A stretch of DNA of 64,000 nucleotides from Pricia antarctica (GTDB lineage Bacteria; Bacteroidota; Bacteroidia; Flavobacteriales; Flavobacteriaceae). The DNA lies in assembly GCF_900101815.1 (NCBI RefSeq), contig NZ_FNAO01000009.1, positions 124,001 to 188,000 of the forward strand. The letters are read 5' to 3'. This document shows positions 8,874 to 17,881 of the stretch, one piece after another. Within the stretch, counting starts at the first letter, position 1; each line of letters starts with the position of its first letter. The notes below the pieces were generated by a model. The model saw only the letters and a list, made by a program, of their open reading frames with translations. It was not told the origin of the DNA and did not search any database. Both the position numbers and the translations under genes were made by a program.

Positions 8874-9022
8874 TCTTGAGTTTCTTTGTTTAACCGAGAT
8901 TTGCGGCTTTCACAGCCTAATGAATGTTTTTTGATCAGCATAGCAATAGCAATGGTGAGAGCGAAAAGTAAATTAGGCTGTGAAATGTGGAAATCGCAGG
9001 TAAAAAAGAAGTTTAAAACGAG
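8874..9022. repeat. MITE-like hairpin repeat, copy 1
   Basis: The 252-bp gap between the symporter and the TauE gene is largely filled by a sequence with long inverted ends: TTTCACAGCCTAAT (8910-8923) matches ATTAGGCTGTGAAA (8973-8986) perfectly, and the flanks GATTTGCGG/GAAATCGCAGG and CTTGAGTTTCTTTGTTTAA/AAGTTTAAAACGAG extend the pairing to about 50 nt per arm. A second, diverged copy lies at 59527-59673 in the same orientation. It contains no gene. It resembles a miniature inverted-repeat element or a structured RNA locus. Confidence 0.65.
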
Positions 9023-9040
9023 TTCTTCAATACCTTATTT

Positions 9041-9796
9041 TTGTCTGTAGCATCCACATTCGACATCTCGATTACCTCATGGGCTTTTGCCATTACAGCA
9101 GCCTTTATTGTCGGTCTCTCGAAAGCTGGCATCAAAGGTATTGCCATTGTAAACGTTACCTTGATGGCGCTGGCCTTTGAGGCCAAGGCATCGACCGGTC
9201 TGGTCGTTCCGTTGTTGATCGTTGGAGATGCTATTGCGGTCGTTTATTACCATCGTCATGCCAATTGGTGGTATATCGTTCGGTTCTTACCTTGGGTGGT
9301 TGTGGGCATTCTACTTGGCGTTTATTTGGGGAACGACCTTGACGAAGGGGTTTTTAAAATTTACATGGCCATCATCATTTTGGTAAGCGTTGTCATGATG
9401 TACTGGTGGGACCGCCGGAAATCGACTTCCGTACCCACCCATTGGGCCTTTGCGGGGCTCGTAGGGACGCTCGCAGGCATCACCACAATGATCGGCAACT
9501 TGGGCGGACCGTTCAGCAACCTATATTTCTTGGCCATGCGGGTGAAAAAAAACGAGTTTATCGGTACGGCGGCCTGGCTTTTCCTGATCATCAACCTCAT
9601 TAAACTGCCCTTTCATATTTTCGTCTGGGAAACCATAAATGCGGAGACCCTGCTCTTTAATTTAAAACTGGTACCCGGCATCCTCTTGGGCATGCTGGTG
9701 GGCGTTCGCTTGATCAAAATCATCAAAGACGATTTCTATCGGAAAATGATTTTGGTGCTAACAGCTTTGGGGGCAGTGATGATCATGATACGGTGA
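9041..9796 (+). CDS. Sulfite/anion exporter, TauE/SafE family
   Basis: A 251-residue membrane protein with eight or so hydrophobic segments. The N-terminal half contains the family's GLSKAGIKGI motif (about 24-34) and the second half repeats it as GNLGGPFSNLYFLAM (about 151-165). There is no ATG in the open frame before residue 47, and the frame is closed by a stop at 9014, so a TTG at 9041 is the best start. TauE/SafE proteins export or import sulfonates, sulfite and related anions; the substrate cannot be told from sequence. The start lies only 19 bp from a hairpin repeat, which may supply part of the leader. Confidence 0.75.
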   Translation: MSVASTFDISITSWAFAITAAFIVGLSKAGIKGIAIVNVTLMALAFEAKASTGLVVPLLIVGDAIAVVYYHRHANWWYIVRFLPWVVVGILLGVYLGNDLDEGVFKIYMAIIILVSVVMMYWWDRRKSTSVPTHWAFAGLVGTLAGITTMIGNLGGPFSNLYFLAMRVKKNEFIGTAAWLFLIINLIKLPFHIFVWETINAETLLFNLKLVPGILLGMLVGVRLIKIIKDDFYRKMILVLTALGAVMIMIR

Positions 9797-10112
9797 AAAA
9801 GAAAAGTACAAGCCGCAAATTCCAAATTTAAAACCTATGTAGCCTAACCATTGAAAAAGGTGTTTGAATCTTAAAAAAGAGAGATATTGCGACATGGCCA
9901 TAGGTTTTTTCAAAAAACTTACAATGTTGTCATAATTTTCCTGTTTACTCAACTTTCACCTGATAATTTCTTCCCCAAATAGTTCCCATAAATTGCAAAA
10001 GATGCAGTAATATCCACTTTTGTAAGACCTGCTGAAATTATATGTAAATTTAGATCCAATTCACATTTCTTGCTTTCATAGGTATTCAAGAACTACACAA
10101 AAGTATCCTTGC
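9797..10112. other. Intergenic region without a recognised gene
   Basis: About 315 bp of AT-rich sequence between the TauE gene and the epimerase-like gene. The only open frames are short and lack any recognisable motif. It presumably carries the TauE terminator and the promoter of the downstream gene; I see no clear hairpin or TAnnTTTG box. Confidence 0.4.
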
Positions 10113-11510
10113 ATGGAGCGACTATCGAAAAACCCAAAAAATTATCCGTTTTTGCCGCTCGTTTTCCTGTTGGTTATCGGATCTTGTAAACAAAAGGAAA
10201 CTCCTTCTACACCCTTCGAACAATTCCTCCCCAAAATCGAGGCTTCTTTGGATGAACTGGTCGACGTTTGGTATCCCAAATCCATCGACACACTCAACGG
10301 CGGATTTTGGTCGGATTTCGATTATAAATGGGATAAGAAAGGTAAGCAGGATAAAATGCTCGTTAGCCAGGCCCGACATGTTTGGACGGCTTCCGAACTG
10401 GCTTTATATTATAAGGATGATACATTCAAGGAAATCGCGGCCCATGGCTATCGGTTCTTGAGAGATGAAATGTGGGATAGCGAAAATGGTGGGTTCCATA
10501 CCCTTTTAGGTATTGACGGAGATTCTTTAAAGGTGCTATCCTCGGGAAAAAGTACGTATGGTAATTCATTCGCCATCTACGGACTCGCCAAATATTATCA
10601 AGTTTCAAAGGATACAAGCGCCCTTGAATTAGCGAAAAAAACGTTTTATTGGCTGGAGGAACACGCCCACGATTCCGTATACGGCGGCTATTTCGACGTG
10701 CTGCAACAAGACGGCTCCTGGATGCTCGACGTAACCGAAAATGACAAGAACTACGATAATTTTATTAGAAAGGACTGGAAAGACCAGAACTCTTCTATCC
10801 ATCTTTTGGAAAGTTTTACCACACTCTACGAAGTTTGGCCAAATCCGCTCTTGAAAAAGCGATTGGAAGAACTTTTACTCTTGATCCGTGATACCATTAC
10901 CACAGAAAAAGGGTATCTGACCCTGCATTTAGAAAGAAACTGGACGCCCGTATCGCTCCGAGATTCTTCGAAAACCTATCGAAAACAACAGTTTTATCTA
11001 GACCATGTTTCCTTCGGCCATGATGTGGAGACCGCTTTTCTTATGCTCGAAACTTCCCATGTTCTGGGAAGAAAAAACGATACCACCACCGCCCAAAAGG
11101 CAAAAAAAATGGTAGATCATGCCCTGGAATGGGGCTGGGACGAACAAAACGGAGGCTTCTACGACGGCGGTTACTACTGGGGCGCATCCGGTAAACGCAC
11201 TATCGAAAACCGGGCAAAGGTCTGGTGGGCGGAGGCTGAGGGACTGAATTCGCTATTACTTATGGCGCAATTGCATCCCAAAGATGAACAATACGAAACC
11301 CTTTTCAAAAAACAATGGGAGTATTTGGACACCTATCTTATCGACCACGAACATGGCGGATGGTATCCGGAAGGCCTCGACACCGATACCGAAGCCGAAA
11401 AAGCGGCCAAGGCACAGGTATGGAAAGTCAATTACCACACTATTCGCTCCCTAATTAATGTGATCACTATGTTAAAAGGAGATTTCGAATTGAGCAAAAT
11501 TGAACATTGA
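10113..11510 (+). CDS. N-acylglucosamine 2-epimerase (AGE)-family lipoprotein
   Basis: A 465-residue protein with a lipoprotein signal (hydrophobic stretch then LVIGSC, Cys25), so the enzyme is exported and lipid-anchored, unusual for the normally cytoplasmic AGE family. The mature part matches the (alpha/alpha)6-barrel of AGE and cellobiose 2-epimerases: RHVWTASEL near 89, GGFxxxLGxDG near 125, a HxxEFxFLL-type helix HDVETAFLMLE near 310, and RAKVWWAEAEGLNSLL near 367. The last two carry the likely catalytic histidine and the Trp/Glu of the active site. It probably isomerises a sugar at the cell surface or in the periplasm (C2 epimerisation or aldose-ketose conversion). It may work with the downstream protease or the amino-sugar genes, but nothing links it directly. 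Confidence 0.8.
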   Translation: MERLSKNPKNYPFLPLVFLLVIGSCKQKETPSTPFEQFLPKIEASLDELVDVWYPKSIDTLNGGFWSDFDYKWDKKGKQDKMLVSQARHVWTASELALYYKDDTFKEIAAHGYRFLRDEMWDSENGGFHTLLGIDGDSLKVLSSGKSTYGNSFAIYGLAKYYQVSKDTSALELAKKTFYWLEEHAHDSVYGGYFDVLQQDGSWMLDVTENDKNYDNFIRKDWKDQNSSIHLLESFTTLYEVWPNPLLKKRLEELLLLIRDTITTEKGYLTLHLERNWTPVSLRDSSKTYRKQQFYLDHVSFGHDVETAFLMLETSHVLGRKNDTTTAQKAKKMVDHALEWGWDEQNGGFYDGGYYWGASGKRTIENRAKVWWAEAEGLNSLLLMAQLHPKDEQYETLFKKQWEYLDTYLIDHEHGGWYPEGLDTDTEAEKAAKAQVWKVNYHTIRSLINVITMLKGDFELSKIEH

Positions 11511-11741
11511 TTCATAATATAAGGTGAAAATTAAGGGGTTTTGCCCTTTTCCTGTTGATTCCCGTAATCAAGAATTGTATATTGCCTTTGGCTTTTGTTG
11601 ATTCAAACTTTTTTTAATACAAGCGTGACAAAGTATTAAATACCGCCGTAATCGACTGTTACTATTGCGATATTCTGTTAAATGCACAGTTTATCGGACC
11701 AAATCCATACTAAATAAGTAATTGAAACGTTCGCTACTTAT

Positions 11742-14306
11742 ATGAGACCATTTTTCACATATTTAGGAATACTTCTACTGGCTGGCTCGTGCAGCACGTT
11801 GGGCTTAATTGGCAAGTCGGATAAAAAGGTTAATCCCGATATGCTGTCACAAAATAGCGCAAAGACATACGATAGGCTGATTACCGAAAAGGCCATTACC
11901 CAAAAGGGGCTATTTGACGTACATAAGGTCGGGAGCAAGTATTATTTCGAGATACCCGACAGTCTGTTGAACCGTGAAATGTTGGTAGTGACCCGGTTTA
12001 TAAAAACGCCATCGGGCGCAAGCAACTACGGGGGGGAAAAAATTTCCGAAAATACCATAACTTTTGAGAAAGGTCCGACAGACAATATATTTCTGCGGAT
12101 TGCTACCTTGGTAAGTGCCGCCAATGAAAACGATGCCATCTCAAAAGCAGTGAACAACGCAAACATTACCCCGATTTTAGAAGCCTTCGATATCAAGGCG
12201 AACAACGAAGACGCGAATTCCTCAGTTATCGATGTTACCGATTTTATAAATGGGGAGAATCCGTTGCTAGCCTTGGGCAACGAGCAAAAAGACGACTACA
12301 AGCTGATGTCGCTCGAAAAAGACAAGTCGTATATCAAGGAGATCCATTCCTTTCCGCTGAATACGGAAATCAAAACGGTAAAAACGTATAAGGCCAAAGT
12401 GGGTTCCAACAATCGAAAAGAACTTCCCGCAGCTATCTTGGCGGGCGTTGTGACCTTGGAAATCAACAACTCATTTATTCTGCTTCCTAAAAACCCCATG
12501 CATAAACGGTTGTATGATGCCCGAGTGGGCTATTTCGCCAGCTCTTATTTAGAATATGGTGACGACCAACAAAAAGTGGACCGCAATACCTACATCCACA
12601 GGTGGCGGTTGGAACCCAAGCCCGAAGACTCCCTAAAATGGCAGCGGGGCGAAATGGTAATACCCAAAAAGCCGATTGTATACTACATCGATCCGGCTAC
12701 CCCAAAAAAATGGCGGCCATATCTCATTCAAGGTATCAACGACTGGCGGGTCGCTTTTGAACAGGCCGGTTTTAAAGATGCCATTATTGGGGTGGAATGG
12801 CCGGAAAACGACCCTACGATGAGTCTGGAAGACTCTCGTTTTTCGGTACTACGGTATTTTGCCTCTCCGTCTAAAAACGCCTACGGGCCGAACATAGTAG
12901 ACCCCCGTAGCGGCGAGATTTTGGAAAGCCATATCGGTTGGTACCACAACCTGATGAGCCTATTGCACAGTTGGTACATGGTACAGGCTGGAGCCGTCGA
13001 CAAACGGGCCCAGAAAATGGAATTCGAGACCGGACTTATGGGCGAGCTGATTCGTTTTGTCGCCTCCCATGAGGTGGGACATACTTTGGGCCTTCGGCAT
13101 AATATGGGTGCCAGTTCGGCCACCCCTGTAGAAAATCTGCGGAACCCGGTATGGCTTAAAAAGAATGGGCACACAAGTTCTATTATGGATTATGCGCGCT
13201 TCAATTACGTCGCACAGCCCGAAGACAGTATTCCTACCAAAGATTTAATGCCGCGTATCGGCGACTATGATAAATGGGCCATTCAATGGGGCTATTCCCG
13301 TTTACCCGAAAATTTGGAACTCTCCGAGGAAAAAGAACTTTTGAGCCAAATGGTGGTCGATAGTGTTTCGAACAACCCAAGACTTTGGTTCGGCGGCGAG
13401 GGTCGCGATTTTGACCCGCGTTCCCAAACCGAAGACCTCGGTGACGACGCCATGCAGGCCAGCATGTACGGCATTCTCAATCTACAGCGTATAGCCCCGT
13501 TCCTAAAAAAATGGACGAAGGAGAACAATAGTGACGATTATACCAATCTAGATCAGGTATACAAAGACCTCGTCGATCAATACAAAGACTATGTATTTCA
13601 CGTGGCACAGAATATCGGCGGTATTTATGTTACTCCCAAGACTATGGGTGAGGAAGGTCAAGTATATCGGCCCGTGGATAAAATGACGCAAAAACAGGCA
13701 CTGGTTTTCTTGAACGACTATATATTCAAGGAGCCCAAATGGCTGTTGCGTAACGATATTCTGAACGCCATACAATCCCCACAATCCAAGGAGGCGGTCA
13801 CCAAAACGATGGAAAGTGTTATGATGAACCTGCTTGGGGGCAGCCGCCTGAGCCGTATGACCTTTATCGCCGAGCGCTATGAAGATGAAGACCCGTATAC
13901 CCCCGAAGCGTATATGGACGATCTTGCCCAAGTGGTTTGGGGCGATATGAACGTTTTTTATCAAACCACTGCCTATCGCAGAAAACTTCAAAAATCATAC
14001 GTGGCAAACCTCATTACCCTTTACAAGCCCGACGAGGCGGAGGGTATGGTAGAAGGCATCTTGGCCAAACTTTCGGAAGGCTATACCGTTAACACGGATG
14101 TTCGCTCGCTTGCCTTAGATAATCTTTTGACCCTACAAGGGAAAATCAAGCGCACCCTTCCCGTTATGACCGATCGCTTGACCATTGCACACCTGAACTA
14201 TCTCAAAAGGGAAATCGCTACGGTAGTCGGCGAAACCAAAGATATCGATCCGCTGTTTATCCCGTTTCGAAGGGATGTTTCCATCAAGGAAAGTGGCGGG
14301 AAGTAA
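11742..14306 (+). CDS. Zinc-dependent metalloprotease lipoprotein (DUF5117/DUF4953 type)
   Basis: An 854-residue lipoprotein with the lipobox LLAGSC (Cys17). The zinc-binding motif is HEVGHTLGLRH: H443, E444, H447 and H453, the extended metzincin-type HExxHxxGxxH. The N-terminal domain (about 50-200, MLVVTRFIKTPSG) is the DUF5118/DUF5117 region, and a large C-terminal all-helical part follows. These proteases are common in Bacteroidota; their natural substrates are not known. The gene stands alone on the plus strand, convergent with the DgcA-like gene downstream. Peptides released by it could feed the D-amino-acid operon, but that is speculation. Confidence 0.85.
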   Translation: MRPFFTYLGILLLAGSCSTLGLIGKSDKKVNPDMLSQNSAKTYDRLITEKAITQKGLFDVHKVGSKYYFEIPDSLLNREMLVVTRFIKTPSGASNYGGEKISENTITFEKGPTDNIFLRIATLVSAANENDAISKAVNNANITPILEAFDIKANNEDANSSVIDVTDFINGENPLLALGNEQKDDYKLMSLEKDKSYIKEIHSFPLNTEIKTVKTYKAKVGSNNRKELPAAILAGVVTLEINNSFILLPKNPMHKRLYDARVGYFASSYLEYGDDQQKVDRNTYIHRWRLEPKPEDSLKWQRGEMVIPKKPIVYYIDPATPKKWRPYLIQGINDWRVAFEQAGFKDAIIGVEWPENDPTMSLEDSRFSVLRYFASPSKNAYGPNIVDPRSGEILESHIGWYHNLMSLLHSWYMVQAGAVDKRAQKMEFETGLMGELIRFVASHEVGHTLGLRHNMGASSATPVENLRNPVWLKKNGHTSSIMDYARFNYVAQPEDSIPTKDLMPRIGDYDKWAIQWGYSRLPENLELSEEKELLSQMVVDSVSNNPRLWFGGEGRDFDPRSQTEDLGDDAMQASMYGILNLQRIAPFLKKWTKENNSDDYTNLDQVYKDLVDQYKDYVFHVAQNIGGIYVTPKTMGEEGQVYRPVDKMTQKQALVFLNDYIFKEPKWLLRNDILNAIQSPQSKEAVTKTMESVMMNLLGGSRLSRMTFIAERYEDEDPYTPEAYMDDLAQVVWGDMNVFYQTTAYRRKLQKSYVANLITLYKPDEAEGMVEGILAKLSEGYTVNTDVRSLALDNLLTLQGKIKRTLPVMTDRLTIAHLNYLKREIATVVGETKDIDPLFIPFRRDVSIKESGGK

Positions 14307-14492
14307 AACCACTTCACCTTATGCCATTTGTAAAAACGTTTTTAGTACAAGTTTCCCAATTTCTTGTTTAAAAAGGGGCGGGTAAAAATAATTTTATGGC
14401 TCCGATGTAAACAAAAATCCAATGTTGAGTTTTGCGCATTTAATTTTGAGAAAATTATACTAAATCTCAGGAATGTCTTGGAAATTTGGCAT

Positions 14493-15557
14493 TCAACCTA
14501 TTTTAACCTCCCCGAGCCCGGACGCCCCCGTTGGATACAATACGCCCTTTTCCAACCGGAAAATACCTTTAAAAGGATCATCTACCACATCTAAATGGCC
14601 GTCAAGATCGGCGAAATGGATATTGGGGCGCGACAAAGCGAAATGGAGTCCTGCGGAAATTCCCAGGGCACATTCGTCGTTACAGCCGATCATGCTTTCA
14701 AGACCGGCCGCTTTGGCCACGGAATTGATGTGCATGCCCTCTAAAATACCCCCTACCTTCATCAATTTGATGTTGACCATATCGATGCGTTCGTTCTGGG
14801 CTAGGCGAAATACATCTCTGAGCGTTTTGATACTTTCATCGGCCATCACCGGAATGGCGACCTGATCGGTCACCTGCCCAAGACGCTCTTCCTTTTCCAA
14901 TTTTGTGGGTTGCTCGAAAATTTCTATACCTATATGGGCCGTGGCCCTTACAAAAGCTACAGAATCAATGACCGAATAGCCCTGATTACCATCAAAACGA
15001 AGAGCCAAATGCGGATGTCTTTCATGCAAGCGGGTCATTTTTTCGATATCCTCAAGCAGGCTGTGCCCTCCTTTTACCTTAACTATGGAAAATCCTTGCC
15101 GGACAAACTCATCGGCCTGCCGCAAGGTTTCGTTTACGGGAAGAATCCCGATGGTGATACTTGTGGCGATGCTGGTACGATATCCTCCCAAAAATTGATA
15201 CAAAGGCACATCGGCCTTTTTTGATATCAGGTCGTGCAGGGCCATATCGACCATGGCCAAAGCGGAAGATTTTTTACCCAGATACGTTTTTAATTCCTTC
15301 AGGATAAGGGCATACGTAAAAGGGTTTTTTCCAATTAGATAGGGCAAAATCACCTCTTTTATGGCTTCTTCTACCTCTACCGGATGCTCGCCCGTCACCG
15401 CCTTATCGGGTGCCCCACAGCCATAGCCGACGATAGTGCTATCGGTCTCTATTTTTAGAATGAAATTGGTAGATTTGCTTATGGTCTCATAGGCAATCGT
15501 GTAGGGTTCGGAAAGTTTTAGGTCAAGGCGTTCGTAGGATATTTTGGTAATCTTCAT
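14493..15557 (-). CDS. dgcA: Enolase-superfamily epimerase: N-acetyl-D-glutamate racemase (DgcA) or dipeptide epimerase
   Basis: A 354-residue protein of the MLE/enolase superfamily. The KxK base is K160/K162 (VKVKGG), metal ligands are D189 (FDGNQ), E215 (FEQP) and D240 (ADES), and the second base is the lysine in NIKLMKVGG (K264/K267). A late DGHLDVVDDP motif is typical of the Ala-Glu epimerase group. Two readings fit: L-Ala-D/L-Glu epimerase for recycling murein peptides, or DgcA, which racemises N-acetyl-D-glutamate to N-acetyl-L-glutamate. The adjacent DUF1611/DgcN gene, 46 bp upstream on the same strand, favours DgcA. It is the last gene of a three-gene operon. Confidence 0.75.
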   Translation of the reverse strand: MKITKISYERLDLKLSEPYTIAYETISKSTNFILKIETDSTIVGYGCGAPDKAVTGEHPVEVEEAIKEVILPYLIGKNPFTYALILKELKTYLGKKSSALAMVDMALHDLISKKADVPLYQFLGGYRTSIATSITIGILPVNETLRQADEFVRQGFSIVKVKGGHSLLEDIEKMTRLHERHPHLALRFDGNQGYSVIDSVAFVRATAHIGIEIFEQPTKLEKEERLGQVTDQVAIPVMADESIKTLRDVFRLAQNERIDMVNIKLMKVGGILEGMHINSVAKAAGLESMIGCNDECALGISAGLHFALSRPNIHFADLDGHLDVVDDPFKGIFRLEKGVLYPTGASGLGEVKIG

Positions 15558-15603
15558 AGGAAAGTTTTCTTCATTGGCTATATTTAAAGCTCAGTCTTGA
15601 TTC

Positions 15604-16674
15604 TCAAATCTTTTCTTTAAGGATTTCGACCAACCCCTCCACTCCATATTTTAACACATCAAATGCCGGCAGTTTTGTTTCGAGGGTAATCTGTTTACAG
15701 GCCTCCAAAATTTCATCTTCGGCCATATCTTCATGGTTAACCGTTATGGCGATGACTTTTTTGCCGGAAATGACCTCGATTGCGTTGATCTGTTCGGGAA
15801 GGGAATGCATTTTATACCCCGGGAAACCATCGTATTCTGCACGCTTGGGGGCGTGTTGCAAGATGACAAAATCGGGTCGGCCTGCTGCCAAAATCTCAAA
15901 ACCGCCTGGATATGCGGGGTTCATCAAACTGCCCTGACCCTCTATAACGATAACATGGGGCTTCTCATTTTTATAGGCACTAACTACGGCATGCTCGATC
16001 TCGCCCGAGACGAAATCATTGATACAACTGTCCATCACCATGCTATATTTGGCACCTTGCATCCAAGCAGTCTGGCCTGTGCCGATCATTTCCGCTTTCA
16101 ATCCGGCATCCCGAAGACCGTGAACCAACAACCAAGCGGTGGTACGTTTCCCCAAGGCGGAATCTGTGCCGAGCACAGCTATCTTTAGGCAGTCTACATT
16201 TTCGATTTCCCCGGTAAAAAAATGGAGTTGGTCACGATCAGGAGTTTTTCGCACGTCACGGATGCGACAGTTGTTTTCGCCGGCAAGCTGGTTCAAGGTT
16301 GCATCGTTGGTCAAAAAATCGTGCAGGCCACTATCAACGTTCCAGCCCATTTCCAAGGCTTTTTTTATGACGGTTTTGGCCGGGTTCGGTAATCGGCCTC
16401 CGTCGGGAGCAAGACCTATGACCAAGGTTTGGGGCAGGTTGTCGCTGGACTTTAATTCTTCAATAGCGGTATCCAAATCCTTAAAAATCGGAATCCCGTT
16501 GGACTTTCCATCCAGGGTTTTTCCTGCATCTTGTCCGGCGTATTTGCTGTCGAGAACGCCTACAATTTCATAGCGTTCGGTGAAACGCACCAAACCGTGG
16601 GCCGTTTTTCCGTTAGGGGTGTTAAAGGCACCTTCGCAGTACACGAGCGCCTTTCCATCAATTGAATTTTTCAT
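15604..16674 (-). CDS. dgcN: DUF1611 P-loop protein, DgcN-like D-glutamate N-acetyltransferase
   Basis: A 356-residue cytoplasmic protein of the DUF1611 family. The N-terminal Rossmann-like half (RYEIVGVLDSKYAGQDAG, about 34-51) is followed by a P-loop-containing half with GTDSALGKRTTA at 169-180, a Walker-B-like VIVIEGQGS near 245, and conserved HAPKR (about 284) and PGYKMHS (about 295). DUF1611 proteins paired with an enolase-type epimerase have been described as DgcN, an acetyltransferase that makes N-acetyl-D-glutamate. The stop of the PLP gene is only 5 bp upstream and the epimerase gene follows 46 bp downstream. The pairing is seen; the reaction is taken from the family. Confidence 0.75.
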   Translation of the reverse strand: MKNSIDGKALVYCEGAFNTPNGKTAHGLVRFTERYEIVGVLDSKYAGQDAGKTLDGKSNGIPIFKDLDTAIEELKSSDNLPQTLVIGLAPDGGRLPNPAKTVIKKALEMGWNVDSGLHDFLTNDATLNQLAGENNCRIRDVRKTPDRDQLHFFTGEIENVDCLKIAVLGTDSALGKRTTAWLLVHGLRDAGLKAEMIGTGQTAWMQGAKYSMVMDSCINDFVSGEIEHAVVSAYKNEKPHVIVIEGQGSLMNPAYPGGFEILAAGRPDFVILQHAPKRAEYDGFPGYKMHSLPEQINAIEVISGKKVIAITVNHEDMAEDEILEACKQITLETKLPAFDVLKYGVEGLVEILKEKI

Positions 16675-16679
16675 GGTGT

Positions 16680-17741
16680 TTAGTTTTTAGCAGTCAGTAC
16701 CGCTACAAAGCGGCCCGGCTCAAAATTCATCTTTTCATCAAATTCTAAAAGTGCTATTAGACCCGCTGTTGCCGCCGGCAATATTCGAAAGCCTTCTTTT
16801 TTTGCCAAAAGGGAGCTCATTTCCCGCAACTTTTTATCGCTGATATTAAACGCCTCTCCGTTGGACTCCCTCAGTGCGTATAAGGCTTCCTCCCCATCAA
16901 AACTGTGCCAGTTAATTAGGGGCTCGTTGTATTTGGTTTCCTTTATCGCCTCGGGAACTAAATCTTTACAATGGTCCAACCCTTGCAAAAACGATTGTAC
17001 AATTGGGTTTTTCCGGCTCGACGAGGCCGCAATCATTTTCGGGACGCGCGATGTTTTTCCCCTTTTGTACAAACTTACGAACCCCCTATAAATCCCTGCG
17101 AACAAGGTACCGTTAGATACCGGGACGGCACAATACTCGGGGGCATCGCCCAATTCGTCAAAAATTTCAAAGGCAATCTGCGAATAAGCCGAAATCTGCA
17201 ATGGCGTGTTCGAGCCACCAGGATTCGCATCGTACCACTCCTTTTCCTTGGCCAGTTCACTACTTTTTCTTACAACATCTTCGTAACTGCCGGGCATTCG
17301 AATAATTTCAGCGTGTAAACCTTCCATTTCTGAAATGCGTTCGGTATGGTAGCTTTCGGGGATGAAGATTTTACAGCGTATGCCGGCTAAATTTGCGGCC
17401 AGTGCCATCGCAACACCATAGTTGCCGCAAGTTGCCAATGCGACGGCATCGAATTCACGCCGTAGTGCATCGTACACTTGGGCAAAGGCAATACGGTCTT
17501 TTTGGGTACCGGTCGGGTTGTCTCCCTCATATTTTACGTATAACTGGCGCATGTCGAACTCTCTTTCCAAAGTTTTGGCGCGGTGCAGCCCGGTATCACC
17601 CACCTCAAGATTTATAATGTCTTCATACGATTCCAAGCGATCCACTAATGATTTGCTTCTGTCCTTCACGAAATCACTCAATTTTTTAGCCTCCGAAGAT
17701 ACTTTGTTCTCGGCGGTCTTCACCCCATCCTTTAAATTCAT
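16680..17741 (-). CDS. PLP-dependent threonine synthase/TrpB-like enzyme
   Basis: A 353-residue fold-type II PLP enzyme. After a charged, probably helical N-terminus (1-45) comes LEVGDTGLHRAKTLE, then the cofactor lysine K81 in NPTGTQKDRIA, the phosphate-contacting ATCGNYGVA loop at about 106-114, and a second SNGTLFAGIYRG segment near 213. This is the pattern of threonine synthase and cysteate/diaminopropionate-type enzymes, but no genuine threonine pathway genes are nearby. It is the first gene of the operon with the DgcN- and DgcA-like genes (5 bp spacing), so it should act on the same metabolite stream, perhaps eliminating or replacing a group on an amino-acid derivative. Its exact reaction is unknown. 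Confidence 0.7.
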   Translation of the reverse strand: MNLKDGVKTAENKVSSEAKKLSDFVKDRSKSLVDRLESYEDIINLEVGDTGLHRAKTLEREFDMRQLYVKYEGDNPTGTQKDRIAFAQVYDALRREFDAVALATCGNYGVAMALAANLAGIRCKIFIPESYHTERISEMEGLHAEIIRMPGSYEDVVRKSSELAKEKEWYDANPGGSNTPLQISAYSQIAFEIFDELGDAPEYCAVPVSNGTLFAGIYRGFVSLYKRGKTSRVPKMIAASSSRKNPIVQSFLQGLDHCKDLVPEAIKETKYNEPLINWHSFDGEEALYALRESNGEAFNISDKKLREMSSLLAKKEGFRILPAATAGLIALLEFDEKMNFEPGRFVAVLTAKN

Positions 17742-17881
17742 ATCGTAATCATTATCCTATCAAAAGTACTGCCTTTTGCAGAATTTACAGAAAGGCATCC
17801 CACTATTTTATTCATACCCAATAGCTGAGGTTTGTACGGTCAAAAAGAGTGTTTTTAAAAGGATTTCCTTATCCCAAAAAG

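Noticed and set aside
14331-14344. TAAAAACGTTTTTA palindrome after the metalloprotease gene
   Set aside because: It has no loop and no following T-run, so I do not call it a terminator.
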